A stretch of DNA of 64,000 nucleotides from Tillandsia leiboldiana (GCA_029204045.2 CM055074.1:13763659-13827658); one strand, 5' to 3'; counted from the first letter of the stretch, positions 21,593 through 32,242 are shown. Notes: generated by a model from the sequence alone, not told the origin. Made by a program: numbers and translations.

Positions 21593-21819
21593 CTGAACAT
21601 GTCCCAAGTCCAGTTTTTGATTTTTATGCAATGAAAGATTCTTCCAAGTGTTTCTACACTACAAGAAGTATTCGGATCACACAAATTCTTTAGTTAAACA
21701 TACCTGATCCTTTTGAATTCTTCTTTCTTGAGATTGAGTTAAACGATCCAACTTTCTTCACCTTCAATCTTCAAGACTTGAGACTTTCACGAAACTACGC
21801 CAACTCAAATTCCGTAACA

Positions 21820-21833
21820 ATCTCCCCCTTTGG
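21820..21833 (-). promoter_or_regulatory. Sire-1 left: polypurine tract next to 3' LTR
   Basis: The minus strand reads CCAAAGGGGGAGATT, abutting the LTR end. It would prime plus-strand DNA synthesis. Confidence 0.8.
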
Positions 21834-22674
21834 CGGTTTCGTGACAAAACATAGATCCACTAAAGAAAATTCAAAAAGATATTTTTGTTGCTATCACCAT
21901 ACAACAAAAATTTACAATGGAGATCCAAAATACAATACATGAGTTAAACTCCTAAAACAGACTCTAGACTTAGACATCTGTACTCTCTGCAAAAAGAAAT
22001 CATTCTTGACAAAAGAAATCGTTAGATACCTCAAGAATTTTGTATTATTCAAAAACCACAAACAGAGATGAAGTTTAAACTCATTTATACTTACCATGAC
22101 ATTTATATTCAGATATGTAAACTGATCATAGTTAAAAAAACACCAACATATCTTCTTTGCACGTAAAAACCAAATGTCATGAACATGTTTGTGACAAACT
22201 AATATATATATAGATATGTAATTGATCAGAGTTAAGAACCAACATATCTTCTATGCAATCAAAAACCAAGTGTCACAAACTTGTTAGTGAACATCAACCT
22301 GTTAGTTATATTACATGCCCAAATAGTTAGCAAATAGTTAGTCGAGGCATGCATTCATACAGCTGAAAAACCTCAAGTTGAGAATGGAAGTTGGAGTAAT
22401 ACTTACCTTGATATTCATCCAGTTTTCATATCAAACATTGTTCACTTACCTTGATGTTTCATGCAGTCAACATTGTTCAAAGTTCTCTCTAACTCTCTCC
22501 CCCTTTTTGTCACAAAACAAAGCCAAAATGTAGTTAAGACTACGAAATGTTAGGAGAGTGAAAAAGTTCCAATAAAACGTAAAACCTGAGAACTAAGCTA
22601 AAAGTAAGTATAAGACTAAATCCTAAAATCAAAATCCTGCACAAAAAGAAAAGAAAAAAATGAGTCAAAAGTAA
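21834..22674 (-). other. Sire-1 left: 3' untranslated region of ORF X
   Basis: AT-rich non-coding sequence without any gene that I can see. It contains a second polypurine tract at 22493-22510 (minus strand AAAAAGGGGGAGAGAGTT), close after the ORF X stop. From 21860 to about 22350 it is nearly identical to the right half (29645-30112); beyond that the two halves differ. Confidence 0.7.
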
Positions 22675-24147
22675 TCAGATGTCAGAATCTGAGTCTTCAG
22701 AGCTTGTGCAACCCATCTTAGAGAGTATCTTTCGCATCCGTTTGTCCATTGAATTGATCTTCTTCGTTATTGTAATGTGAGCTGCCGTGGTAATCTCAAG
22801 CTCATTGGTAATTCTTTGTTGTTCCTTCAAAATTTGTTCTTGCTTAACAGATAGTCGCTGTTGTTCCTTGATAATCGATGTCATTGATGCTTCATCATCT
22901 GTGCTGGGTGCTTGTCGAGATGGTGATGCGTTAGTGTTTGTACTGTGCTTCGTTCCAGATGCAGGAACTGGAGTGACATGCGGCAACTTATGGAGGGATT
23001 TGACAATGGTAGACTCATCTATCATGCTCAGACATTGATGATAAGTTGTTGAAGTAATGTCAACCTGAAATTTCTTTAAAATCCTCATTATAATCAAGGG
23101 AAATGGAATTCTCTCAGTGGGATGAGGATGCTCAACATATCGCGCCATTCTATTCCAGATAATGTACGGAATGTTGATATTCAATGCCGTTGCCTCTGAT
23201 GGATGTCCTATAAGATACAAAAACAACAACCGGTCCCATCTCACAACCTTTGTCTGCATATTTGGAAGTATATTGTAACATGTGATGAAGTTTAAGAAGC
23301 GATATTCAAGACGAAGTTCTTTAGACCGAACAGATTTTTCGGTTGATTGTGTTCCCTCGAGACAAATTCCCTCTATAACTTTTTGCCATAATGTGTTTGT
23401 CAAATTTACCCCCTTCAAGTAGTGAACTCCTTTCTTGCTGGCTTCCATTCCCAAAACCTCGCCAATCAATTCTGGAGTAATCTTAAACCTTGTGCCTTGG
23501 ATATTCGTGTAGAACTCCATAGGACCGTTCTCAGACTCTCGAAGATGCCGTGCATTAGTATAGAAGGTCCTCACAAGATGCAAACAGTAGCCAAGAGTTT
23601 CTGGGAAACGACATACTTGAATAAGGTTGGCTTGTTCAATCAGAAGACCAAAACCAGGGGAGTGACCTTGCAGAGCCTCAATGTCAACATGCCTTTCACC
23701 AATGCATTCGCGATGTGCAAAGGCTCGAAGACGATCAGTGTTAACGAATACTTCTTCCAAGCGATGTGGGGAGTCAGAAGCTATCGGCGTGTCAACATTA
23801 TTGTCCTGTCGTAGCCCACGGCGTTTAGTTATTCTCTTTCTTTTCAAGGAGATGGTTGGTGCTACCACTGATGCTTTTCCTGGTACCTTAGTTGCCTTTT
23901 CTTTTGGTTTAACAGACGCCTTTCTCCTTGAACCATCAGACGGTTCTTGTTCATACATTGAGTCATCATCATCCGTCAATGCCGCCCAGTCAATCTCATG
24001 ACAATCTACCTCTGTGTCACTGACCTCGACAAATTCACCTTTTTGTTGGAGGTTCTTGGCCCTCTTTAGTTTATTTGTAGGGCGAGTGTGTACCATTGAG
24101 ACCAGGAGAAGGATTAACCAAGAGAAACACATTGAATTAAGTGCCAT
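22675..24147 (-). CDS. ORF X of Sire-1 left: env-position protein of unknown function, intact (490 aa)
   Basis: Complete ORF after RNase H, where sireviruses may carry an 'env-like' gene. Residues 8-18 (SWLILLLVSMV) are hydrophobic and could be a short signal or membrane segment. Basic clusters follow (KLKRAK 26-31, KRKRITKRRG 102-111), with an acidic stretch containing the conserved xDWxxL (about 52-57). A folded domain spans about 135-375, with ERHVDIEAL, PETLGYCLHLVRTFYTNA and FKITPELIGEVLGM; it resembles the 'putative plant transposon protein' domain family as I remember it. A Gln/Glu-rich coiled coil lies at about 422-478. The start is fixed by a conserved upstream 3' splice site 30 bases away with no other ATG between. 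Alternatives: a nuclear accessory protein, or a captured host gene. Function unknown. Confidence 0.75.
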   Translation of the reverse strand: MALNSMCFSWLILLLVSMVHTRPTNKLKRAKNLQQKGEFVEVSDTEVDCHEIDWAALTDDDDSMYEQEPSDGSRRKASVKPKEKATKVPGKASVVAPTISLKRKRITKRRGLRQDNNVDTPIASDSPHRLEEVFVNTDRLRAFAHRECIGERHVDIEALQGHSPGFGLLIEQANLIQVCRFPETLGYCLHLVRTFYTNARHLRESENGPMEFYTNIQGTRFKITPELIGEVLGMEASKKGVHYLKGVNLTNTLWQKVIEGICLEGTQSTEKSVRSKELRLEYRFLNFITCYNILPNMQTKVVRWDRLLFLYLIGHPSEATALNINIPYIIWNRMARYVEHPHPTERIPFPLIIMRILKKFQVDITSTTYHQCLSMIDESTIVKSLHKLPHVTPVPASGTKHSTNTNASPSRQAPSTDDEASMTSIIKEQQRLSVKQEQILKEQQRITNELEITTAAHITITKKINSMDKRMRKILSKMGCTSSEDSDSDI

Positions 24148-24177
24148 TGATCAAAGTGCTTGAGTTCAGAAGGTGTC

Positions 24178-24558
24178 CTGTGAAAACCAACTCAAGAACA
24201 CAAAAATTCTTAGTTTTCAAAAATTGGAAAAATTGTACCCAAACAATCATAATCATGTAGTGAGACTAAGAATCAAATTAGTTTTGCAAACGGACTATTA
24301 AAAATAGATCAATTGCATGAATTTCGAAAATCCTTATTATATGCCCTAAAACCGAAATTTTAGAAATCGAAGCCTAAAAATCCGTTAATCAGGAGAATAC
24401 CTAGCATATAATCAAAACTAATCTACCCAGAGTTCTTATTTCAAAAGAAATTTGATCAAAAACCATCCACAAACAAAATCGATCCAAGAATTTCGTACGT
24501 TTGAGGAGGAAAAGAGAAAAACGGTGAAAAAACTGAGATTTTGATCAATAAAACTTAC
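24178..24558 (-). other. Predicted 5'-UTR intron of ORF X, Sire-1 left (381 nt)
   Basis: The donor GTAAGT begins at 24558 and the acceptor TTTTCACAG ends at 24178 on the minus strand. The interior is T-rich, as expected for plant introns. The other two elements have the same layout with 377 and 383 nt. Its sequence is conserved with Sire-2 better than the ORF is. Confidence 0.65.
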
Positions 24559-24676
24559 TTGGAGTTGAAGAACCTGAGTTTGAAAGCTTCCAGGAAGGAT
24601 GAAATCTAGAGAGAGAGGCTCTGGAAACTTCGGAACAAAAGATTGGAGTAAAGAAATCAAAAACCCCTTTCGTTCC

Positions 24677-24684
24677 TTATAAAA
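24677..24684 (-). promoter_or_regulatory. Candidate internal TATA box for ORF X, Sire-1 left
   Basis: The minus strand reads TTTTATAAGG just downstream of the palindrome array and about 120 bases upstream of the intron donor. This would give an untranslated first exon of roughly 90 bases. The right half has lost the TATA core here (TTTTTTAAAG). Confidence 0.5.
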
Positions 24685-24693
24685 CCTAGCCGC

Positions 24694-24844
24694 GATCCGG
24701 ATCAGTTCATAACTGCGATCCGGATCGGCTACCCGCAGTGAGAAAACTGCGTTCGGGATCCGGATCGGCAGATACAATCCGGATCGTCAGCCCGCAGAAG
24801 AATTCCTGCGTTCGGGATCCGGATCACCTTGCCCGATCCGGATC
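24694..24844 (-). promoter_or_regulatory. Internal GATCCGGATC palindrome array, Sire-1 left
   Basis: Six copies (24694, 24717, 24757, about 24776 with a changed first base, 24816, 24835) are spaced like those in the LTR array and share the TTCGG lead. They lie directly upstream of the candidate TATA box. Confidence 0.7.
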
Positions 24845-25787
24845 GGCCCCAACTTTTTCTTTAGAAAAATTTCAGAGAAATTCAAGAAAAACCAGAAAAA
24901 GATTGTAAGCACAAAGGTGTATCAACTTTAAACAAAAAGCATCGTTTCACACAACAAGAATTAGATTATGCCAAATCTATCAGTAATATCCAAAAATGAA
25001 ACGAAAATTTACAAGAATTAAATCCCTTAAAGTTGAACACCTTCAATCACATCTAACTTGATCTTATGAGTAATGCCTTTATCAAATCATCAATTCAGTA
25101 AAGAAAATGAAATACAAAGATCAATAGATGTTTGAAATCCCAAATATGGTAGATAATATTTCTAGACAATCTGTTGAAGAGAGTGGCTCTTTGAGCATCT
25201 TTCTTTAAAATCCCACCTTATACCAACCTTGAAATTTGACAGAGTCAAGTATTTCAACATGCATTTTACTTAATCAAAAATTTGAACAACCATGCTTGGT
25301 ATACATGTGGTAGCTGCACACAATACTCGGACGACCGAGGTGGTAGCTCTTTCCTCCATGTGGTGGTAGTTTTCACACTCCTCATTGGGATGTAACTCTT
25401 TCCATATCTTTTGAGCATTTTTCATTATCTTTGACTCCCCCTCAATTGGCTATCAATTATTTAAGATATAAAGTATTCAACCAAATATTGATCTCGATTT
25501 CATACTCGACTAAGCAGTCAAATAAGATAATGACTATACCAAGAGATCATAGAGAGAGAGAAATTGACTTTGATCACTTTAGAAGATGATTTAATTAACA
25601 TAAATGATCATTGCAACAGTGAAATATTATGATGGCAAAAGCATAATAAATTTCTAAATGTGCGAAAAGATGCAATTAAAGTCAATTATGATCTATGCTC
25701 AATTAATGTCCTATGTACAAACATAGATAAAGAACAAAACAAAAACAAATACAAAACCTATCCTAAGCAAAGATTTCAAAAAGAAGA
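24845..25787 (-). other. Sire-1 left: spacer between RNase H and the ORF X promoter
   Basis: AT-rich, no gene seen. It contains a strongly conserved block at 25291-25380 with a CTCGG-ACGA-CCGAG hairpin (25326-25339) and a third polypurine tract at 25434-25443 (minus strand GAGGGGGAGT). Both recur in the right half and in Sire-2. Confidence 0.7.
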
Positions 25788-27155
25788 TTATTTCAAGGAA
25801 AGCATCCCAATTGCTTTTCGTAAATGAATAAAACGTTTTTGATCCAAAGGTTTTGTTAGAATGTCAGCTAATTGATCCTCAGTTGAAATATATGAAAGTT
25901 GAAGAGTATTTGATTCAACTAGCTCTCTAAGAAAATGATATCTAAGTTCAATATGTTTTGTTCTAGAGTGCAACACAGGATTTTTAGAAATGTTAATTGC
26001 ACTTGTGTTGTCACAAAGAATTGTTACCGAAGATGCTGAAATGCGGAAGTCACTCAATACGCTTTTCATCCAAATGAGTTGAGTTGAGCAACTTCCAGCT
26101 GAAATGTATTCCGCTTCGGCTAGTCGAGAGTGCTATGCAATTCTGCTTTTTACTGTGCCATGCAACAAGGCAATGGCCAAGATAGAAGCATGCACCACTC
26201 GTACTTTTCCGATCATCCACTGATCCTGCCCAATCGGCATCTGAGTATCCAACAATGTCCAGACTTGTTCCCATAGGATACCAAATTCCGAAATTAATTG
26301 ATCCTTTGATGTACCGGATGATCCGTTTCACCGCTTTCAAGTGAACCTCCTTTGGTGCTGATTGATATCTCGCGCAAATCCCAACACTAAAGGATATATT
26401 CGGGCGACTAGCCGTGAGGTAAAGTAGACTTCCAATCATACTTCTATACAGTTTCTCGTCTACATTCTCACTATGTGATTCACTTCCAAGTCCCTTGTGG
26501 CTAGTTCCCATTGGAGTTGGAAAATCTTTACAATTTTCTAGATCAAACTTTTTGACCAACTCCAGTGCATACTTGGATTGACTCAAGTGAATACCTTCAT
26601 CATTTTGTTTAATTTGCAATCCAAGAAAATAAGACAGTTCGCCCATCATGGACATCTCAAATTCGCTTTCCATGGTCTCCGCGAATTTAGAAGCATCATT
26701 ATCTTTGTTGCACCAAATACAATGTCATCGACATAGATTTGTGCTACAATGAAATTATTTTGATAATGCTTCACAAAGAGAGTCCTGTCAGCTCCCCCTC
26801 GAGTATAGCCCTTCTCCAAAAGGTGCTTTGTTAACCTTTCGTACCATGCTCGCGGTGCTTGTTTCAGACCGTAAAGAGCCGTTTTCAAACGAAAAACATG
26901 GTTAGGTGTTATGATCTAACAAAACCTTTCGGTTGAGCTACATAAACTTCCTCATTTAAAACCCATTTAGAAATGCGCTCTTGACGTCCATTTGAAATAA
27001 TTTGATTTTAAATGACAAGCAATAGCAAACAATATACGAATGGACTCGAGTCTAGCTACAGGGGCGAAAGTTTCGTCAAAGTCTATACCTTCTACTTGAG
27101 AGTAGCCTTGAGCAACTAGTCGGTGCCTTGTTCCTGATGATAGTACCATCTTCAT
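25788..27155 (-). pseudogene. Sire-1 left: reverse transcriptase and RNase H, frameshifted
   Basis: The order is preserved but several single-base indels break the frame. Visible: GIDFDETFAPVARLESIR (26967-27155); ALYGLKQAPRAWYERL and IYVDDIVFGAT, the catalytic box (26646-26888); MMGELSYFLGLQIKQ (26050-26673); RNase H YSDADWAGSVDDRKSTSG (26050-26673); and CDNTSAINISKNPVLHSRTKH with the C-terminus ending MLSLK (25788-26069). The normal stop is at 25788. Confidence 0.82.
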
Positions 27156-28297
27156 CTTTCTTGTTCTTGAAGATCCATTTGGTACCTATCACATTATGTT
27201 GCTTTGGAGGCTTCGTTAATTCCCAGACTTTGTTTCGCTCAAATTGATGGAGCTCTTCCTGCATTGCTTTAATCCAGTAGTCATCCTGAAGAGCTTCATC
27301 TCTTTGTCTTGGTTCGATTAAAGATACGTAGCAAGCAAATCCGCAAACAACTGCTTCGAGTTCTAACTCCCCTTCTGTGGATCTCCAATGATGTCGATCC
27401 GGATGATCCTTGGAGATTCGTAGCGTTTGTGTGAAACGGAGAGTACTCGGAGGTACACGAGAGATCCTGCACATCAGATAAACTAGAAGAACATTAGATG
27501 CATCATTAATATTGGAAGTATTATTATGAGAAGATGCACTAGCAGGAGAATCATCATCTAGAGAGATATCGAGGGTAGATTTTTCAGATTCAAAATGAGA
27601 AGCTTCATCTACTTTAAACATTTATAGATTCTACGATCGTTTTAGATTCAATGTTAAATACTCGATATGCTCTGCTATTCGTAGAATAACCCAAAAAGAT
27701 CCCTTCATCACTTCGAGAGTCGAACTTTCCAAGATTTTCACGGTCACGTAAGATGTACATCGACTCCCGAAGATACGAAAGTACTTGATATCCGGTTTTC
27801 TACCTAAACCACAGCTCATATGGTGTATTCAAGGTTCCTGGGCGCAAATACACTCTGTTAATGACATAGACAGCGGTGTTCACAGCTTCAGCCCAAAAAT
27901 GTAGCGGTAATTTCCGGCTATGAAGCATCACACGCGCCATCTCTTGAACAACCCTGTTTTTGCGCTCAACAACACCATTCTGCTGAGGTGTATAGGGTGC
28001 CGAGAATTCATGTTTAATGCCATTTGAAGTACAAAAGTCAATGAATTTTGAATTTATGAATTCTCCACCCCTATCACTTCTAACACGAATGATCTTTTCA
28101 TTCTTTTCAATCATAATACGATGGCAAATCTCATGAAAAGAGTCAAACGTATCAGCTTTCTCTCTCAAAAATGCTACCCAAGAATACCGAGAGAAAACAT
28201 CAACCATAAGAAAAATATACAATTTACCTTGCAAGGATGGTTGACGAGTTGGCCAAAAGAAAAAGAAGAAAGAAAATAGTCTACACAAACTATACAA
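27076..28297 (-). pseudogene. Sire-1 left: integrase core and C-terminus, N-terminus deleted
   Basis: The core reads VDVFSRYSWVAFLRE (first Asp), VRSDRGGEF (second Asp) and TPQQNGVVERKNR (Glu) in 27800-28297. The C-terminal part continues in other frames to 27076, with the GTKWIFKNKKDEDG start of RT. Upstream of 28240 the zinc finger and the protease are missing. Instead about 250 bases link the integrase to the gag knuckle region; part of this link (about 28255-28330) has no counterpart in the right half. Confidence 0.78.
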
Positions 28298-28457
28298 GAT
28301 TTAATCGTAGAACGATTAAGGACAAGGAGGGGTTTCACCTTTGCATACCCAAACCTTTTGAGTTTTGGAGTATGTTGGTAAAGGTTGAGAGATTCTCCTT
28401 GAAGACGACGTCTTGTATGATTGATCTTTTTCTTTTGTCATCGTCTTGTTTGAGGTG

Positions 28458-29544
28458 CTACCAATGTCTTTCCTTTTGAAAAATCCTTCCTTGAATTCCG
28501 GGAAGTGAGCTTATTGGTAGCAATTGCAAGATGTGGTTGATTTGTTCTTTGAGCTCAATCTCGCAATTTCTTTCGATGTGCCCTGCAAAATTACAACGAA
28601 AACATACCTTTGAGCTTGACGATTCCGAAGAGGATGAGGTAGGTTTGTTGTCGTTGTTTGTCTTGAATTCCGATGTCGGAGGAGGAGATACCGACTGAGG
28701 CACAAAGACTGTCCCACTCGAACTTGGACTGTTTCCAGTTTGAGTGTACCCGAGGCCGAACCGATTTGTTTGACCAAGACCAAGGAGTTTATCCAACTTA
28801 CTCCTTCCTAAAGAGAATTGCTGTAAGTCATCCTTGAGTTGGAGAATGGTCTCTGTCATTTCCGTCTTTCCTGTCGCCCTCGCCATAGAGCTTCAAGAAG
28901 TAGTTTGCTTTGTTCACCATATCTATATAGTTCTTCTCGAGCTGCTCATTGGACTCTTGAAGGGAACATTTGCTTTTATCAAACTATCCCTTTCCACTTC
29001 AAGATCGGTCGAGAGAGAAGTTACCCTTTTTACTTCTTCTTCGAGATCCTGCAATCTCCCTCAAACCCCTTGTTTTGCTTAGCCGGTTTCTTTAAATCCT
29101 TAAAGATCTGTGATAGGCTAGAGCAAACTCTTCACCTTCCGAATCATCCGATTCATTGTCCATTGCATTCTTTTCAACAGTGGAGTTGGACAATGATTCA
29201 GACGTACTTGCCATAAAGCACATGAATGGTGAAGATGTGGACGCGTGAATGCGTGGAGCTCTTTTCTTCATCACTTGAAGACGACTCATTTGACGTTGAG
29301 TTGTCATCCCAAGTGACGACTTGCATCGCCTTCTTCTTTGCCGGATACTTGTTAGGACACTCCGTTGCAATGTGGCCGTAGCCTCGACATTTGAAGCATT
29401 GCAGTTGTCCTTCTGAACTTTTCTTATCCTTGAGAAGTTCTCCTGCTTTCTTGACTTGTGACTTGGAGTACCCTTGCCTTTGTCCACTTTCTGAAGGATG
29501 GAGATTTGCTTGAATTACCCCTTCGAAAGTTGCGGCGATAAAAT
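28458..29544 (-). pseudogene. Sire-1 left: gag, middle and C-terminal part, ends at gap
   Basis: Visible are a second CCHC-like knuckle (CFRCNFAGHIERNC, 28458-28886), a coiled-coil region and the acidic linker (29092-29487). The N-terminal half lies in the N gap. Several indels break the frame relative to the intact copy at 36800-38560. Confidence 0.75.
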
Positions 29545-29644
29545 NNNNNNNNNNNNNNNNNNNNNNNNNNNNNNNNNNNNNNNNNNNNNNNNNNNNNNNN
29601 NNNNNNNNNNNNNNNNNNNNNNNNNNNNNNNNNNNNNNNNNNNN
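29545..29644. other. Assembly gap of exactly 100 N
   Basis: The left flank ends inside gag and the right flank begins about 40 bases inside the element's 3' end. If the tandem is real, the missing sequence is the gag start, leader, primer site and one LTR, about 2-2.5 kb. Confidence 0.95.
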
Positions 29645-30424
29645 CTAAGAAAATTCAAAAAGATTTTTTTTGCTATACCATTTTACAATGGAGATCCAAA
29701 ATACAATACATGAGTAAACTCCTAAAACAGACTCTAGACTTAGACATCTGTACTCTCTGCAAAAAGAAATCATTCTTGACAAAAGAAATCGTTAGATACC
29801 TCAAGAATTTGTATCATTCAAAACCACAAACAGAGATGAAGTTTAAACTCATTTATACTTACCATGACATTTATATTCAGATATGTAAACTGATCATAGT
29901 AAAAAAACACCAACATATCTTCTTTGCACGGTAAAAACCAAATGTCATGAACATGTTTGTGACAAAACTATATATATATAGATATGTAATTGATCAGAGT
30001 TAAGAACCAACATATCTTCTATGCAATCAAAAACCAAGTGTCACAAACTTGTTAGTGAACATCAACTTGTTAGTTATATTACATGCCCAAATAGTTAGCA
30101 AATAGTTAGTCGAGGACATGCAACAAATCAAACAGATGCACAAATAACAAGGAAAAACCAAAGTTGAAGTGAGATCATTACCTTGATCATACAAATTTTC
30201 ATCATCAGATTTTCACAATCATTGTGGCAAGTTCAAATTCATGTCTAAATTCTCATTGTTCTAAACTCTCTTCCCCTTTTGTCACAAATAAAGCCAAAAT
30301 TACAGAAGTGGAGAGAATGGTTAACAGTTAAGTTCGAGAACTAAAAACTCAAATTAAAACTTAAAAACCTGCACAACAGTAGGATTACAAAAGGATATAA
30401 TAACAGAAAGAGAAGGATAGGATC
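29645..30424 (-). other. Sire-1 right: 3' untranslated region of ORF X
   Basis: No gene seen. It is nearly identical to 21860-22350 up to about 30112, then differs. It has a polypurine tract at 30266-30280 (minus strand AAAAGGGGAAGAGAG). Confidence 0.7.
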
Positions 30425-31841
30425 ATTCAGACTCGTCGAACTGATACAGCCGAGGATTTGGAAAATCTTCTTTATTCGCTTGTCATTGCTGATTGATTTT
30501 ATTTACTTTCTTATTTCTTCTTTACCTCAATCAGTCATTTGATATACGTTCTTGCTCGTTGGAGAGCCTGCTGTTCTTTATAGATTGAGGTAACAGAACG
30601 CATCATCATCAGAGTTGATTGTGGTGCTCTTGTGCGGAGGTGCTGGTTTGCTTGGAGGAGCTGCTGCCGGTGCAGAGGTTGTGCTTGTTGTCGTTGTTCT
30701 CGTTGCCGGTGAAGAGGTAGAAAGGTTCATCTGGCTTCGTCGAAAGAGACTTTACAATTGTCGTGTCATTGATCGTTCCTAGACTGTGCAGATAGGAACT
30801 CGCATTTGTGTCAGCTTTAAATTTGCGAAGAATGCGCATGATGATCATTGGAAAAGGTAGTCTCTCTGACGGATGAGCTTGCTCCACATATCGTGCCATC
30901 CTTGACCAGATGATGTAGGGAATGTTTAAGTTAGCTCCCATTGCTGCTGCGGGTTTCCAAGTAGATAAAGGAATATCATTCTTTCCCACCGAAGAACCTT
31001 TGTGTTCATGTTTGGAATAAATTGTAACAAAAATAAGATTTAAGATGCGGTACTCTGGTCGTAGTTCTTTCGAGAAAAGGAGTTTCCTGTCGACCGAGTA
31101 TTTGGAACACAGATTCCATCAACTACCACTCTCCAGGAGAAGGTGTTGAAGACTTGATTCTTCAGGTAATGAGTGCCATCGGCTCGGGGTCCATCCTAGT
31201 ACTTCACCAATTAGCTGAGGCGTTACTTTGATTCTGACATCTTGACTAATGTTTGAAAATCCCGACGCCGCTTTCCTGATCAACTAGATAGCAGGCATTC
31301 TGATAAAACATCTCACTGAGTGAAGACAATACCCAGTGGTCTCCGGGAAATCGCAAATGGAGCAAGACTCTCTGGTCAAACAAAGTCCCAAACGTCTGAG
31401 AACGTTGCTTAAGGCTTTTACATCAACATGCCTTTCTCCAATGCATTCTCTGTTTCAAAATCCTTTATTCTAGCCGAGCTGACAAGTCTTGTGCAGGTGC
31501 TCGGTCAGCAGCTGGTTGCTCAATGGTAATTCTGAGCACTCCTCTCTTGCGAGCAACACTTTTTTTCTTGTCTCCAGAAGTTTCTTCCATTGGAGCTTTC
31601 CCTTTTTCAGCAGCAGTAGGCGGAGCCTTCGATTGTTCTGCAGGTGCTTTTCCTTTGAAGCAGTCGGAACAGTCGTTGCTTCAACTTGCAGTTCATCCCA
31701 GTCAATGATTCCTGTTTCAGATTCTGTATCGGAATCATCTTTAGTCTTCTTCGCTTTCTTAGCCTTCTTATCCTCTAGGCTTGACAGTGTCTTCGTATGT
31801 ACCATAGCCGCAAGTAGAAAAACAATCCAAGTGATCACCAT
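30425..31841 (-). pseudogene. ORF X of Sire-1 right: divergent allele, frameshifted
   Basis: The start is at 31841 (MVITWIVFLLAAMVHTK), with the same hydrophobic start followed by MVHT and basic residues as in the left half. xDWxxL is conserved (IIDWDEL). The frame is lost within the first 100 codons and reappears as RMARYVEQAHPSERLPFPM and YLHSLGTINDTTIVKSL (30609-30989). Where comparable, the protein is clearly different from the left half, although the neighbouring intron and pol are nearly identical. In the C-terminal part it is closer to Sire-2 (SLGTIND). Confidence 0.7.
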
Positions 31842-31865
31842 GCTAAGTTTCTTGAGAAAAGAATC

Positions 31866-32242
31866 CTGTGAGACCAACTCAAGAACACAAAAATTCTTAG
31901 TTTTCAAAAATTGAAAAATTGTACCCAAACAATCATAATCATGTAGAGAGACTAAGAATCAAATTAGTTTTGCAAAAGGACTTTTAAAAATAGATCAATT
32001 GCATGAATTCGAAAATCCTTTATTATATGCCCTAAAACCGAAATTTTAGAAATCGAAGCCTAAAAATCCGTTAATCAGGAGAAAACCTAGCATATAATCA
32101 AACTAATCTACCCAGAGTTCTTATTTCAAAAGAAATTTGAAAAAACCATCCACAAACAAAGTTGATCCAAGAATTTCGTACGTTTGAGGAGGAAAAGAGA
32201 AAAACGGTGTGAAAAACCGAGATTTTGATCAATAAAACTTAC
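31866..32242 (-). other. Predicted 5'-UTR intron of ORF X, Sire-1 right (377 nt)
   Basis: Donor GTAAGT from 32242, acceptor GGTCTCACAG ending at 31866. Almost identical to the intron of the left half, although the exon that follows is very different. Confidence 0.65.

Larger units (their letters stand above)
19776..21819 (-). repeat. Sire-1 3' LTR with internal duplication (2044 bp)
   Basis: Compared with the right LTR (1338 bp), the first 708 bases (19776-20483) are repeated in tandem from 20484. In element orientation this is the R/U5 end. The duplicated part includes the GTGGATTC hairpin array, so this LTR has two arrays. Minor differences between the repeats (for example TATATAAT versus TATAAAAT near the edge, and one loop variant) show that the duplication is not brand new. 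The LTR has no coding capacity. Confidence 0.88.

Noticed and set aside
24120..24180. Hydrophobic start of ORF X as proof of a viral envelope signal peptide
   Set aside because: It is conserved in three copies, but it is short and follows a splice acceptor, where T-rich sequence codes for Leu/Val/Phe by chance, and strong basic clusters follow. Env function is not claimed.
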